64,000 nt of DNA from Ardenticatenaceae bacterium (GTDB taxonomy: Bacteria; Chloroflexota; Anaerolineae; Promineifilales; Promineifilaceae): assembly GCA_020634395.1 (NCBI GenBank), contig JACKBU010000014.1, positions 45,886-109,885 of the forward strand, written 5' to 3'. Shown here in pieces: positions 1-8,374 of this stretch. A model generated the notes under the pieces. The model saw only the letters and a list, made by a program, of their open reading frames with translations, ran no database searches and had not been told where the DNA came from. A program made the translations under genes and the position numbers. Position 1 is the first letter of the stretch; each line of letters opens with the position of its first letter.

Positions 1-1
1 C

Positions 2-364
2 ATCTTGACGGCTCTTGAACAACAGGCTGCAACCGGAACCATTCGGGTGCTTGATGCCATGGTGTTGTTCAAGGATGAAGATGGAAAGCAGTGGCAGCTC
101 GATTTGGAGGATTTGCCAGAGGAGGAGAAGACGGCCGTTGGGTTTATCGAGACGGGTACGCGCGGGCTGTTCGACACCGAAGACGCCGAGACATTATGGG
201 AAGGTATGGTCCCCGGTTCTGGCGTTCTGGCGTTGGCAATTGAGCATGCCTGGGCAGTTTCTCTGGTGAATGCTATTGCCGAAAATGGCGTAGAAGTCGC
301 TTTGAACTTCCGTGTACCGGCTCCGATTGTAGATGAAGCATTTGCTTCACTTTCTGTATCTTAA
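2..364 (+). CDS. DUF6325-like protein, 5' end outside the window
   Basis: This is a partial gene: the frame is open to the left edge. The visible part aligns by eye with the C-terminal two thirds of the DUF6325-like domain of the protein at 5464-6345. Shared landmarks are a G-x-IR-(V/L)-LD block near the edge, a basic/acidic segment followed by a short acidic DL-motif (DLPEEE here, DLSDAQ there), and an EHAWA/EHTWA block near the end. A TTG at base 5 is in frame but has no visible ribosome site, and the paralogue needs about 30 more residues, so the true start is probably upstream. The family is soluble with no known function. The SHOCT gene starts 15 bp downstream behind its own Shine-Dalgarno sequence, suggesting one transcript. 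Confidence 0.75.
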   Translation: MLTALEQQAATGTIRVLDAMVLFKDEDGKQWQLDLEDLPEEEKTAVGFIETGTRGLFDTEDAETLWEGMVPGSGVLALAIEHAWAVSLVNAIAENGVEVALNFRVPAPIVDEAFASLSVS

Positions 365-379
365 CTCAAGGAGGTTATC

Positions 380-691
380 ATGCCAGGATTAGTACGAGGT
401 ATGGCGCGAACGGCCGCTGTAGTGGGCACTGCCACAGCCACCCGTAACGCAATAAACCGCCGCCAGGCAGATAAGAATGTAGCCGCTTATTCCAATGCCA
501 TGGAGCATCAGGCGTCGCAGCAGTATGCGCCCCCACCACAGCAGTATGCCCCACCACCGGCAGAGGAATACTATGCCCCGCCTTCTCAGGAGGATGTGAT
601 TACTCAGCTGGAGCGCCTGGGCGCTCTTAAGGCTCAGGGCATTCTTACTGAAGAGGAGTTTGCGGCAGAGAAAGCCAAGTTGCTTGGCTAA
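380..691 (+). CDS. SHOCT-domain protein
   Basis: A 103-residue protein starting at ATG after a strong AAGGAGG site. Residues 1-50 are basic and alanine-rich and may contact membrane or nucleic acid. Residues 50-70 are a proline/tyrosine linker with repeated QQYAPPP units. The C-terminus (about 72-103) is a SHOCT domain, recognisable by ERLGALKAQGILTEEEF. SHOCT is a short helical module often found at the C-terminus of envelope-associated proteins and thought to mediate oligomerisation; no enzymatic role is expected. It lies between a DUF6325 gene and a small membrane protein gene with similar spacing, in what looks like an envelope/stress cluster. Confidence 0.8.
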   Translation: MPGLVRGMARTAAVVGTATATRNAINRRQADKNVAAYSNAMEHQASQQYAPPPQQYAPPPAEEYYAPPSQEDVITQLERLGALKAQGILTEEEFAAEKAKLLG

Positions 692-790
692 CGGCCGTCT
701 AAACCACTATCCACATCGTTAGCAGGGACTTTATTGAGGCGAAGACGGATTGAAACTTCTCCGCCTCGCCCCATACAAGGAGGATTAGCA

Positions 791-1090
791 ATGTGTTGTG
801 CCTTTTTAGCGCTTGTGTTATTTGGCCCCCGTCTGTTTGGCGTGTTTTGGTGGATTTTCCAGCCCCTGCGCTGGCAAGCCGCGTTTAACAACTGGATCGG
901 CCTCTATTGGATCTGGCCCACGCTCGGGATTGTTTTCCTTCCCTGGACGACGATCATGTATGTGATTGTGGCGCCCGGCGGTGTGAATGGCTGGGATTGG
1001 CTCTGGATTGGGCTGATGCTGCTGGCGGACATAGCCTCTTATACCGGCGGTTTCGGCCGCAAGCGTATCCCTGGTTACGAAGGGTATTAA
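791..1090 (+). CDS. small membrane protein
   Basis: A 99-residue protein. An upstream in-frame TTG at 734 exists, but the ATG at 791 follows an AAGGAGG about 7 bp away and is preferred. The sequence is rich in W and aliphatic residues, with three likely membrane segments (about residues 3-22, 40-62 and 68-85) and a short basic tail containing FGRKRIPGYEGY. I do not recognise the family. A strong hairpin terminator follows 13 bp after the stop, so this is probably the last gene of the transcript that begins with the DUF6325 gene. Confidence 0.6.
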   Translation: MCCAFLALVLFGPRLFGVFWWIFQPLRWQAAFNNWIGLYWIWPTLGIVFLPWTTIMYVIVAPGGVNGWDWLWIGLMLLADIASYTGGFGRKRIPGYEGY

Positions 1091-1102
1091 CCTCTGACCG
1101 GT

Positions 1103-1153
1103 AATCGGCAAAAAGCGAGCAAGCATTCGCTTGAAAGCTTTTTGCCGATTTTT
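1103..1153 (+). terminator. intrinsic terminator
   Basis: Perfect 14-bp arms AATCGGCAAAAAGC and GCTTTTTGCCGATT flank a 20-nt loop, followed by TTT. It ends the DUF6325-SHOCT-membrane protein transcript ahead of the sulP pair. The spacer from here to 1327 holds no other feature I can name. Confidence 0.8.
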
Positions 1154-1327
1154 CCTGTGTGGTCGGGGTATAACTTGGTGCAGCGACAAGATTTTGATAT
1201 TCTATGACGAGAGTCAAAAAATTGCGGCGTCCTGATGATCAAGTTTAGTCGTTGCTTGATCAAGCCATCTCCAATACCTTTGGGGTTTTCCTAATAGCTG
1301 CACAATTTGCGTAACCGGCGAGTCTCA

Positions 1328-3049
1328 ATGAAATCTTTCGTACCTATTCTTAGCTGGCTTCCTGCTTATCAGGGCAAACTGCTGCGTGGCGACGTGATTG
1401 CCGCGTTAACCGTGTGGGCATTGTTAGTGCCAGAAGCAATGGCATACGCGGGCATTGCCGGGCTGCCGCCAGAAACCGGTTTGTATACAGCGCCGCTGGC
1501 GCTGATAGCCTATGCTATTTTTGGTACTTCGCGCCATCTGAGTGTTGGCCCAAGTTCCACCGTCGCAGCACTTTCTTTTACGGTAGTGGCTGGATTGGCC
1601 GTGATTGGTTCTGGCGAATTTTTGCTGTTATCGGTGACGCTGGCTCTGGTTACCGGGTTACTGCTCATCGCCGCCAGTTTTTTGCGGCTGGGTGTGATGG
1701 CGGATTTTTTGTCGCGGCCGGTGCTGGACGGGTTTGTAGTGGGGGTGGCTATTTCTATTGCCGTAGGGCAGTTGGATAAGATTTTGGGGTATGAACCCAA
1801 GTCTACTTATAGTTTTGTGCCGGAAGTGTTGTTGTTTATCCGTGACATCACCCTGATTCATTGGCCTACATTTTTAGTGGGGACGGTCAGCCTGGGTCTG
1901 TTGTTTGCGCTGCACAAATTTGTGCCCAAGATTCCAGCCGCGTTGGTGGTGTTGTTCTTGTCCATTATTCTTTCCAGCCTGATGGATTTTGCGGCGATGG
2001 GAATTCATATTGTAGGGCAGATTCCGGCTTCGCTGCCGCCTTTTGGTTTGCCAGAAGGGTTGTCCTTGCAGGATATGCTGTCTGTTATGGTGGGAGCTGG
2101 TGGGGTCGCGTTGGTAGCGTTCGCGGAATCGGTAGCCATTGCCCGCTCGATAGCGACCCGATTTGGGTATGAAGTGCGGGCGGATCAGGAACTGCTGGCT
2201 GTGGGGGCGGCTAATTTGGGGGCGGGTTTTTGTGGCGGATTTGTGGTGGATGGCAGTATGTCCAAAACGGCCGCGTCGGTGGAGTCCGGGGCGCAGTCGC
2301 AAATGGTTTCCATCATCGCGGCGGTGGCTATTTTGATTACGGCCGTTGCCCTGACCCCGCTCTTTTACAGCCTGCCAGAGGCTACGTTGGGGGCCATCGT
2401 CATCCATGCCGTCTGGCACTCCATCAACCTGCGAAAAGTAGGGCAATATCGCGGCATTACAACGCTTGACTACGCAACGGCCGTTGTGGCTTTGGGAGGC
2501 GTGCTGCTGTTGGGCTTGCTGCAAGGTTTGCTGCTGGCAACCTTTCTGGCGCTGGTCGTGTTGTTGTTTGGCACCAAACGGCGCAATACGGCCGTGTTGG
2601 GGAAGGTGCCGGGCACGACCGTTTTCCGCAGCATCGAAAACTATCCGGATGGGGAAACCTTTCCGGGACTCGTCATTCTACGCTTTGATGGGGCCTTGTT
2701 CTTTGCCAACGCCCCGGATTTTATTTCTGCGGCCCGACAGGCTTTAACGACGGCCCAATCACCGCCAAAAGTTGTCTTGATAGATGGGGAAAGCATGAAC
2801 GGCATTGACGCCACCGCCGCCATCATGTTGATGGAGTTTCAAGAAGAACTGACGCGAACAGGCATTGAACTGCGCCTGTGCCGCATGAAAACGGAGATTA
2901 TGAAGATCATTCAGCGCACAGAATTGTATGCCACCATCCCCCCGGAGCACTATTATCTGACGGTGGAAGAAGCAGTTAAGGCATATCTGACCGATACACA
3001 ACAGAGCAGCAATGGCCGTGTTAAGGAACCCGCTTCGACTAAAATATGA
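1328..3049 (+). CDS. SulP-family anion transporter with STAS domain
   Basis: SLC26/SulP permease of about 574 residues from the ATG at 1328. A TTG at 1307 is in frame, but the family N-terminus fits the ATG. The first 410 residues form the hydrophobic core; the early segment with PEAMAYAGIAGLPPETGLYT is the classic SulP signature. Residues about 440-545 form a cytoplasmic STAS domain (LRFDGALFFANAPDF, then IDGESMNGIDATAA). Family members carry sulfate, bicarbonate, chloride or similar anions; the substrate cannot be told from sequence. The stop lies 38 bp inside the start of a second SulP gene, so the two are translationally linked and may form a heteromeric or paired system. Confidence 0.9.
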   Translation: MKSFVPILSWLPAYQGKLLRGDVIAALTVWALLVPEAMAYAGIAGLPPETGLYTAPLALIAYAIFGTSRHLSVGPSSTVAALSFTVVAGLAVIGSGEFLLLSVTLALVTGLLLIAASFLRLGVMADFLSRPVLDGFVVGVAISIAVGQLDKILGYEPKSTYSFVPEVLLFIRDITLIHWPTFLVGTVSLGLLFALHKFVPKIPAALVVLFLSIILSSLMDFAAMGIHIVGQIPASLPPFGLPEGLSLQDMLSVMVGAGGVALVAFAESVAIARSIATRFGYEVRADQELLAVGAANLGAGFCGGFVVDGSMSKTAASVESGAQSQMVSIIAAVAILITAVALTPLFYSLPEATLGAIVIHAVWHSINLRKVGQYRGITTLDYATAVVALGGVLLLGLLQGLLLATFLALVVLLFGTKRRNTAVLGKVPGTTVFRSIENYPDGETFPGLVILRFDGALFFANAPDFISAARQALTTAQSPPKVVLIDGESMNGIDATAAIMLMEFQEELTRTGIELRLCRMKTEIMKIIQRTELYATIPPEHYYLTVEEAVKAYLTDTQQSSNGRVKEPASTKI

Positions 3050-4727
3050 TCGCCAGAACCTCGCCTCTGATTTAACGGCAGGTGTCGCTTCCGCCTTTGT
3101 CACCATACCCGATGGTCTGGCTTCGGCAATACTGGCCGGCGTCAATCCCATGCAGGGGTTGTATGCCTTGATGGTTGGCACGCCCATTGCCGCTTTTACG
3201 CTTAGTTCGCAGTTTATGTACGTGGGTAACACAGGCGCTATGGCTGTGGCTACCGGGGATGCCCTGGCCGATGTTTCTGGTGTGGATGTGCTGCAGGCGC
3301 TGGCCATACTAACCCTGATGGTGGGCGTTATCCAGTTTCTTTTGGGCATTCTGCGGCTGGGCGGCATCACCAAATTTGTGTCTAACGCCGTCATGGTTGG
3401 ATTTATGACTGGCATAGCCCTGCTGATTATTTTGGGCCAGCTCAAAACGTTTACCGGGTACACCAGCCCTTATAACAACGATGTGCTGGCAGGATTGGAC
3501 ACGCTGCTTCATTTTAACCAGTGGGATTTGGGAACTTTTTTTGTTGGCGCCCTGACCATTGCCTTAATTGTCGGATTGGGTAAAACGCGGCTGAAAGACT
3601 TTAACATGATTCTGGCTATTTTGGCGGCTTCGGTGGTAACGGCCGTTTTTAGCCTCAGCTCTGTGGAAACCATTGGCGACATCGCCGATATCCCGCGCGG
3701 TTTTCCTTCCTTAACCCTGCCCGATTTCTCATTAATTCCACTGCTGCTCCCGTCGGCCTTGGCCTTAGCCCTCATTGGGCTGGTACAGGCTGTGGGGGTT
3801 AGTAAAACGGTACCCAACTCCGACGGCAACTTTCCCGACGCTTCGCGCGATTTTGCCGGCCAGGGCCTGGCCAACATTGGCAGCGGCCTCGTGGGTGGGC
3901 TGCCCATTGGCGGCACCATGTCTGAAACCTCTGTGAGCATGAGCGCCGGCGCGAAAACGCGCTTTGCCAACATCTTTTCGGGCATTCTCATTATCACCGT
4001 GGTGCTGCTGTTTGGAAATCTTGTAGAGCGCATCGCCATGCCGGCCGTGGCGGCGCTGCTCATGGTGGCCGGCTATGAAGCCATCAAGATTAGTGAAATT
4101 GAAGATGTCCGGGATATCGGCATTGGGCCGCGGGCCATCATGCTGGTGACTTTTATGGCGACCATGATCTGGCCACTGCAGTATGCGGTCCTCGTGGGCG
4201 TTATCTTATCTGTGCTGCAATATTTAGGACAGTCGGCGGCTGATGTGCGGCTGGGCGCGCTGGTTCCGCAACCCGATGGCTATGTGTTGGAAACGGATCC
4301 TCCAGAAGTACTGGAATCGTACAGCGTGATTTTGCTGCGAGTATATGGCAGTGTTTTTTATGCGGCAGCTTCCAGACTGGAGGAACTACTACCGGCGCCC
4401 CAGCAAGCGGTAGGAGCGGTGGTTATTTTAAATTTGCGCGGGGCGGATCGGGTAGGCAGCACCTTCATCAAGGTGCTTGAGCGGTATGCTCTCAAGCTTA
4501 GAGTGCACGGCAGCAAATTGATGCTGACCGGTGTTCATAAACGCGTTCTGGAGCAGATTGAAAAGACAGAAACGACGGAGTCGATTGCCCGTGATGATAT
4601 TTTCCTGGCGGATGAACGACTCATGTTTGCTACCTGGCAGGCATGGTCGGCGGCTCAGGCGTGGGTCGCGGCCCAACGAGGAGCGGTGGCGAAGCCAGAA
4701 GAAGCAGATGTGAACGTGCAGCAGTAA
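3012..4727 (+). CDS. second SulP-family anion transporter with STAS domain
   Basis: A 571-residue SulP permease whose ATG lies inside the 3' end of the upstream sulP gene (38-bp overlap, different frame). The signature near the N-terminus is IPDGLASAILAGVNPMQGLY, and GGLPIGGTMSETSVSMSAG falls mid-protein where SulP carries its conserved substrate-site loop. A C-terminal STAS domain (about residues 435-540) contains LLRVYGSVFYAAASRLEE. The two neighbours differ clearly in sequence, so they are not a recent tandem copy. A tail of about 40 residues after STAS is rich in W, A and E and ends in DVNVQQ. Substrate unknown. Confidence 0.9.
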   Translation: MAVLRNPLRLKYDRQNLASDLTAGVASAFVTIPDGLASAILAGVNPMQGLYALMVGTPIAAFTLSSQFMYVGNTGAMAVATGDALADVSGVDVLQALAILTLMVGVIQFLLGILRLGGITKFVSNAVMVGFMTGIALLIILGQLKTFTGYTSPYNNDVLAGLDTLLHFNQWDLGTFFVGALTIALIVGLGKTRLKDFNMILAILAASVVTAVFSLSSVETIGDIADIPRGFPSLTLPDFSLIPLLLPSALALALIGLVQAVGVSKTVPNSDGNFPDASRDFAGQGLANIGSGLVGGLPIGGTMSETSVSMSAGAKTRFANIFSGILIITVVLLFGNLVERIAMPAVAALLMVAGYEAIKISEIEDVRDIGIGPRAIMLVTFMATMIWPLQYAVLVGVILSVLQYLGQSAADVRLGALVPQPDGYVLETDPPEVLESYSVILLRVYGSVFYAAASRLEELLPAPQQAVGAVVILNLRGADRVGSTFIKVLERYALKLRVHGSKLMLTGVHKRVLEQIEKTETTESIARDDIFLADERLMFATWQAWSAAQAWVAAQRGAVAKPEEADVNVQQ

Positions 4728-4829
4728 CAGGCTGCGGCGTGCAGCCAGATTATTATTGACTTTTTGGTGAGTGCCAGACCACCAGTCTTGGCGTGGTTTG
4801 GGCAAATTTAGTGAAAGGAGAGTGAAACT

Positions 4830-5384
4830 ATGTTAAGAAGACGAGCGGGAGAACCAGGTCCGGGACCAGCGCGCGGTCCGGTCCGGGGTGGCGGGGCAAC
4901 CCGCTACCAGATGCGGCAGCGTATGTTTGCCATTGGCGATGATTTCTTTATTGAAGATCAAAACGGCCGTCGCGTTTTCAAAGTCGATGGTAAAGCCTTA
5001 CGAGTCCGTTCTACGCTGCTGTTTGAGGACGCAAACGGCCGTGAACTGTACAAAATCCAGGAAAAGATGGTGCGCGTGCGCGATACCATGGACATTGAAG
5101 ATGCCAATGGGCGGGTAGCCGCTAAGGTCCACAACGCCCTAATCACCCCGCTGCGTGACCGCTGGCAAATCGACATCCCTGGCGGCGCAGACCTGACTAC
5201 CCAGGGCAACATCGTCAATCATGAATACCGCATTGAGCAGGGCCGCCAGACGGTAGCCACAATCTCTAAGAACTGGTTCCGGGTGCGCGATACCTACGGG
5301 GTAGAAGTGGCGCCCGGCCAGGATGATGCCCTGCTGCTGGCTATCACGGTGTGCATTGACATGATGGCCCATTCGGGCCGGTAA
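4830..5384 (+). CDS. LURP-one-related / scramblase-like (tubby-fold) protein
   Basis: A 184-residue protein starting after GAAAGGAG. About 25 residues of Gly/Pro/Arg-rich tail precede a beta-rich domain made of short repeats of the type F-x-I/V-x-D-x-NGR (FFIEDQNGRRVFKV, LLFEDANGRELYKI, MDIEDANGRVAAKV). This pattern and the length match the LURP-one-related family, which has the tubby/phospholipid-scramblase fold and is usually cytoplasmic. No catalytic function is known; membrane-lipid or stress roles are proposed for relatives. Two of the NGR turns are encoded by the window's repeated ACGGCCGT octamer. The gene is followed by envelope-type genes on the same strand. Confidence 0.7.
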   Translation: MLRRRAGEPGPGPARGPVRGGGATRYQMRQRMFAIGDDFFIEDQNGRRVFKVDGKALRVRSTLLFEDANGRELYKIQEKMVRVRDTMDIEDANGRVAAKVHNALITPLRDRWQIDIPGGADLTTQGNIVNHEYRIEQGRQTVATISKNWFRVRDTYGVEVAPGQDDALLLAITVCIDMMAHSGR

Positions 5385-5463
5385 GTTTTCGTCCGGGCGC
5401 AACCCGCGAGTGGTTGCCAGGCACGATTTCTAAACTGAAGATACGGAAACGGAGGTAAGCAAA

Positions 5464-6345
5464 ATGAGTGGTCCAATTCAAATGGTCATGATCAAGTTTG
5501 ATACGACGGAAAAGTTCCAGGGCGAAATTATGCGGGAATTGAATGAGCTGCGGGGCAAAGGGCTGATTCGCCTGCTTGATGTGATGATGGTGGCGAAAAA
5601 GCCCAATGGCCAGATACAGCGCATGGAGATGACCGACCTGAGCGATGCCCAAATGCATAAGTTTGGCGTGGTGTTGGGGAAGTTGATGGGTATGGATGGC
5701 GACACGGCCGTTTCCGAATCCCCTCTGGTCGCTGCCGGCACCCAGTTTGGCCTGACGGCTGATGATCTGGCCAGTTTGCCTGACCAACTGGAACCTAATA
5801 CGGCAGCCGCTTTGTTACTATTTGAACATACCTGGGCGGCCGGTTTTCGGGCAGCCGTCGCCCGGGCCGGCGGACATATGACCGCCCAGGGTTTCCTGAC
5901 GCCGCAGCTCCTCACGACAGTGGGTAGAGAAGTTAAGGCAATTCAGGAGGCAGAGGCAACCCTTGAACTGACGGAGGCGATCAAAGGCGCGGCAATGCTG
6001 GATGCTTTGATTACCCTGGCGGAAGTGGAGGCTATTGAGGAAGCGGCCGTTGAAGAGGCCGCCGTCGTTGTCGCTCTGGCGGAAGAGGTAGAAGCGCAAG
6101 CCGTGGCCGAGGTCATAGAGGTGTCCGAAAGAGCGGAATTCGTTAAATCGGCTATTGCGGCTGACGTTCTGCGCACTTTGGTTGTAGCTGGTATGATTGA
6201 AGACGCGGCTGTAAACGAAGCGTTGGAAGTTTTGGCAGCCGCCGAGTTGATTGAGGAAGCGGCGATGCTGGAAGCGGCGACGGCCGTGGCCACCATGGAA
6301 GCCGAAGTTGCCGAAGCGAAAGAAGCGTTGGCGGCAAATCCCTAG
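5464..6345 (+). CDS. DUF6325-like protein with Ala/Glu-rich helical extension
   Basis: A 293-residue protein with a clear ribosome site (GGAGG, 9 bp before ATG). Residues 1-145 are a DUF6325-type domain (MVMIKFDTTEKFQGEIM, IRLLDVMMVAKK, LLFEHTWAAGFRAA). Residues 155-290 are almost entirely A, E, V, L and I and contain an imperfect repeat (residues about 176-196 and 248-268) sharing AA-(M/V)-x-(D/E)-AL-x-x-LA-x-x-E-x-IEEAA. The tail resembles coiled-coil or SHOCT-like helices and is not part of the usual short DUF6325 protein. The DUF1269 gene starts 18 bp downstream, so the two are probably cotranscribed. Function unknown. Confidence 0.7.
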   Translation: MSGPIQMVMIKFDTTEKFQGEIMRELNELRGKGLIRLLDVMMVAKKPNGQIQRMEMTDLSDAQMHKFGVVLGKLMGMDGDTAVSESPLVAAGTQFGLTADDLASLPDQLEPNTAAALLLFEHTWAAGFRAAVARAGGHMTAQGFLTPQLLTTVGREVKAIQEAEATLELTEAIKGAAMLDALITLAEVEAIEEAAVEEAAVVVALAEEVEAQAVAEVIEVSERAEFVKSAIAADVLRTLVVAGMIEDAAVNEALEVLAAAELIEEAAMLEAATAVATMEAEVAEAKEALAANP

Positions 6346-6363
6346 ACAGTAGGAGGAATCGAT

Positions 6364-6876
6364 ATGAGCCAGAATTTGATCGTAATCGCTTTTGATACAG
6401 AAGATAAGGCGGAAGAAGTCCTGGAGACGATGAGAAGCAGCGAAAAGCACGGCTTTCTCAATTTAGAAGATTCGGTAGTCGTCAAGAAGGATGCCGATGG
6501 CAAAGTACATTCCAAAAACGCCATGGACAAGACCACGAAAGAAGGAATAGTGGCCGGTGGTCTTCTTGGAATGTTTTTGACAGCCTTTTTCTTCGGGCCG
6601 GTTGGCTGGCTGGGTGCAGCTTTGATCGGCGGCGCCGCAGGCGGTGGCATCGGGGCATTGATGAAGAAAGGCGTAGAGCGGGACTTCATCAAGGATGTCA
6701 GTGAAACGATTCAGCCTGGAACCTCGGCGCTGTTCCTGGTCGTCCGCTCGGCGAATGCTGACGTGGCCGTGGCGGCTTTACGCCAGTACGAAGGCAAAAT
6801 TCTTCAGTCTACCCTCCCGGAAGATGCTGAAGAAACGTTGGAACGCGCATTACGTCCTAAGAACCCTTCCGCCTAA
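6364..6876 (+). CDS. DUF1269-family membrane-associated protein
   Basis: A 170-residue protein with TAGGAGG upstream of ATG. The N-terminal ferredoxin-like half starts NLIVIAFDTEDKAEEVLETM. A glycine-rich hydrophobic hairpin (about residues 60-100, including GPVGWLGAALIGGAAGGGIG) probably enters the membrane, and a C-terminal half contains IQPGTSALFLVV. This order is typical of DUF1269. It is a paralogue of the gene at 9688 and of the C-terminal domain of the kinase at 22503. No biochemical function is established. A bidirectional terminator follows. Confidence 0.8.
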   Translation: MSQNLIVIAFDTEDKAEEVLETMRSSEKHGFLNLEDSVVVKKDADGKVHSKNAMDKTTKEGIVAGGLLGMFLTAFFFGPVGWLGAALIGGAAGGGIGALMKKGVERDFIKDVSETIQPGTSALFLVVRSANADVAVAALRQYEGKILQSTLPEDAEETLERALRPKNPSA

Positions 6877-6918
6877 AGCCAGAGGCATATAGTCGGAAGC
6901 AGGATACCTACATTTACA

Positions 6919-6958
6919 AAACAAGAGGGTAATTGTTCGGCAATTACCCTCTTGTTTT
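6919..6958. terminator. bidirectional intrinsic terminator
   Basis: Arms AACAAGAGGGTAATTG and CAATTACCCTCTTGTT enclose a 5-nt loop, with a T run on the plus side and a matching run of T on the minus strand. It sits between the convergent DUF1269 gene and the radical-SAM gene and can serve both. Confidence 0.85.
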
Positions 6959-6996
6959 ATTCTCTTACGAAGGCCGGAATCTACGAGCGTGCCCCT

Positions 6997-8349
6997 TTAT
7001 ACTGCGGGTCGACCGTGACAGTTTTTAAACTTTTTGCCACTGCCACAGGGGCAGGGATCGTTTCGGCCGACCTTTACGGCCGTTGGCGGCTCCACGTCTG
7101 GTTGGTAAAGCTGCATAATTTCATCGGCGTAACGTCCCTGCCGCAGTAAACCGGCCATCATTTTCATGGGTCGATCGACGTGGTTGAAAAACAGCTTGTA
7201 ACCAGGGCACAAATAGTTTAATCCATCCTCACCATCTGGCGTGCGGATAAAGCGGTTGCGGGGACAGCCGCCGTTGCAGGCAAACCGCACGGTACATTCC
7301 TGGCAGTAACGAGGCAGCGTTTGCTGTTTGTCCAGACCAAACTGGCGCTGCTTAGCTGAGTTCACCAGATCGAGCATATGAGTCTCGTGGATGTTGCCGA
7401 GCAGATAATCGGGTTCGACGTAATGGTCGCAGGCGTATAAATCGCCGTTGTGTTCCAGGGCTAGGGCATTGCCGCAGGTGGGGGCAAAGATGCACAGACT
7501 GTACTGCCCTACGTGGGCACCCAGGGTCGCATCAAAGAGTTGCACAAAAACCTGGCCTACGTCGCGCTGGATCCATTCGTCGAAGATGGCGCAGAGAAAA
7601 CGGCCGTACTGCTCTCCATCTACCGAACGTTCTGTTACCAGATGGCCGGCCTGCGTGTATAACGGCCGTTGCCCGCCCGGTCGTTCGCTCCAACCAATAT
7701 TGGCCAGCGGCAAGAATTGGGCCGTTGCCCGCTCTACAATCGGGATGAACTGGATGTACTGCGCCCCTAACTCGTCACGAAAGAAGCGGTAGATCTCTAG
7801 GGGGCGATTTTGGTTGGCGGCGTGTACGGTGCACAGGATATTAAAATCCACATTGTGCTTGGCCAGCAGTCGCCAGCCCTGCATAACCTGGTCAAAGCTG
7901 CCTGCGCCCCCTTTGTTGACTCGATAGGTATCATGGATTTCGCGCGGGCCATCGACGCTGAGGCCGATAAGGAAGTTGTGCTCTTTGAAAAAGGCGCACC
8001 ATTCGTCGTCCAGTTTGGTGCCGTTGGTCTGCATGGTGTGCAGCAGACGCTGGCCTGGCTTTTTGTACTTTTCCGCCAGTTCTACCGAACGTTTGAAGAA
8101 GTCTAACCCCATGAGCGTGGGTTCCCCGCCTTGCCAGGCAACGATAACTTCGGCGGTACGGCCGTGTGCCTCCAGAAGCTGCCGAATATAGGTTTCCAGC
8201 AAGCTGTCTTCCATGCGGAAGCGGCTGCCGGGATATAACGACTCCTTCGACAAGAAGAAACAGTATTTACAATCCAGATTGCAGACCGCTCCGGTTGGTT
8301 TTGCCAGCAAATGAAATGCCGAAGATACGGCCGTAGACATTGTTGCCAT
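6997..8349 (-). CDS. radical SAM/SPASM maturase, anaerobic sulfatase-maturase type, with SEC-C tail
   Basis: A 450-residue protein. The radical-SAM cluster motif CNLDCKYC gives Cys23, Cys27 and Cys30, and WQGGEPTLMG follows as in anSME enzymes. A SPASM region carries the auxiliary cluster cysteines (CGNALALEHNGDLYACDHY, then CQECTVRFACNGGCPRNRF). The last 20 residues are a SEC-C zinc motif (GRNDPCPCGSGKKFKNCHG). Relatives oxidise Cys or Ser of sulfatases to formylglycine or modify other peptides; no sulfatase is in this window, so the substrate is open. An alternative start is the second Met (residue 4). The K+ channel gene ends 25 bp upstream, so the two are likely cotranscribed. Confidence 0.85.
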   Translation of the reverse strand: MATMSTAVSSAFHLLAKPTGAVCNLDCKYCFFLSKESLYPGSRFRMEDSLLETYIRQLLEAHGRTAEVIVAWQGGEPTLMGLDFFKRSVELAEKYKKPGQRLLHTMQTNGTKLDDEWCAFFKEHNFLIGLSVDGPREIHDTYRVNKGGAGSFDQVMQGWRLLAKHNVDFNILCTVHAANQNRPLEIYRFFRDELGAQYIQFIPIVERATAQFLPLANIGWSERPGGQRPLYTQAGHLVTERSVDGEQYGRFLCAIFDEWIQRDVGQVFVQLFDATLGAHVGQYSLCIFAPTCGNALALEHNGDLYACDHYVEPDYLLGNIHETHMLDLVNSAKQRQFGLDKQQTLPRYCQECTVRFACNGGCPRNRFIRTPDGEDGLNYLCPGYKLFFNHVDRPMKMMAGLLRQGRYADEIMQLYQPDVEPPTAVKVGRNDPCPCGSGKKFKNCHGRPAV

Positions 8350-8374
8350 CAGTTATTTCTCCCAGTTCTGTATC

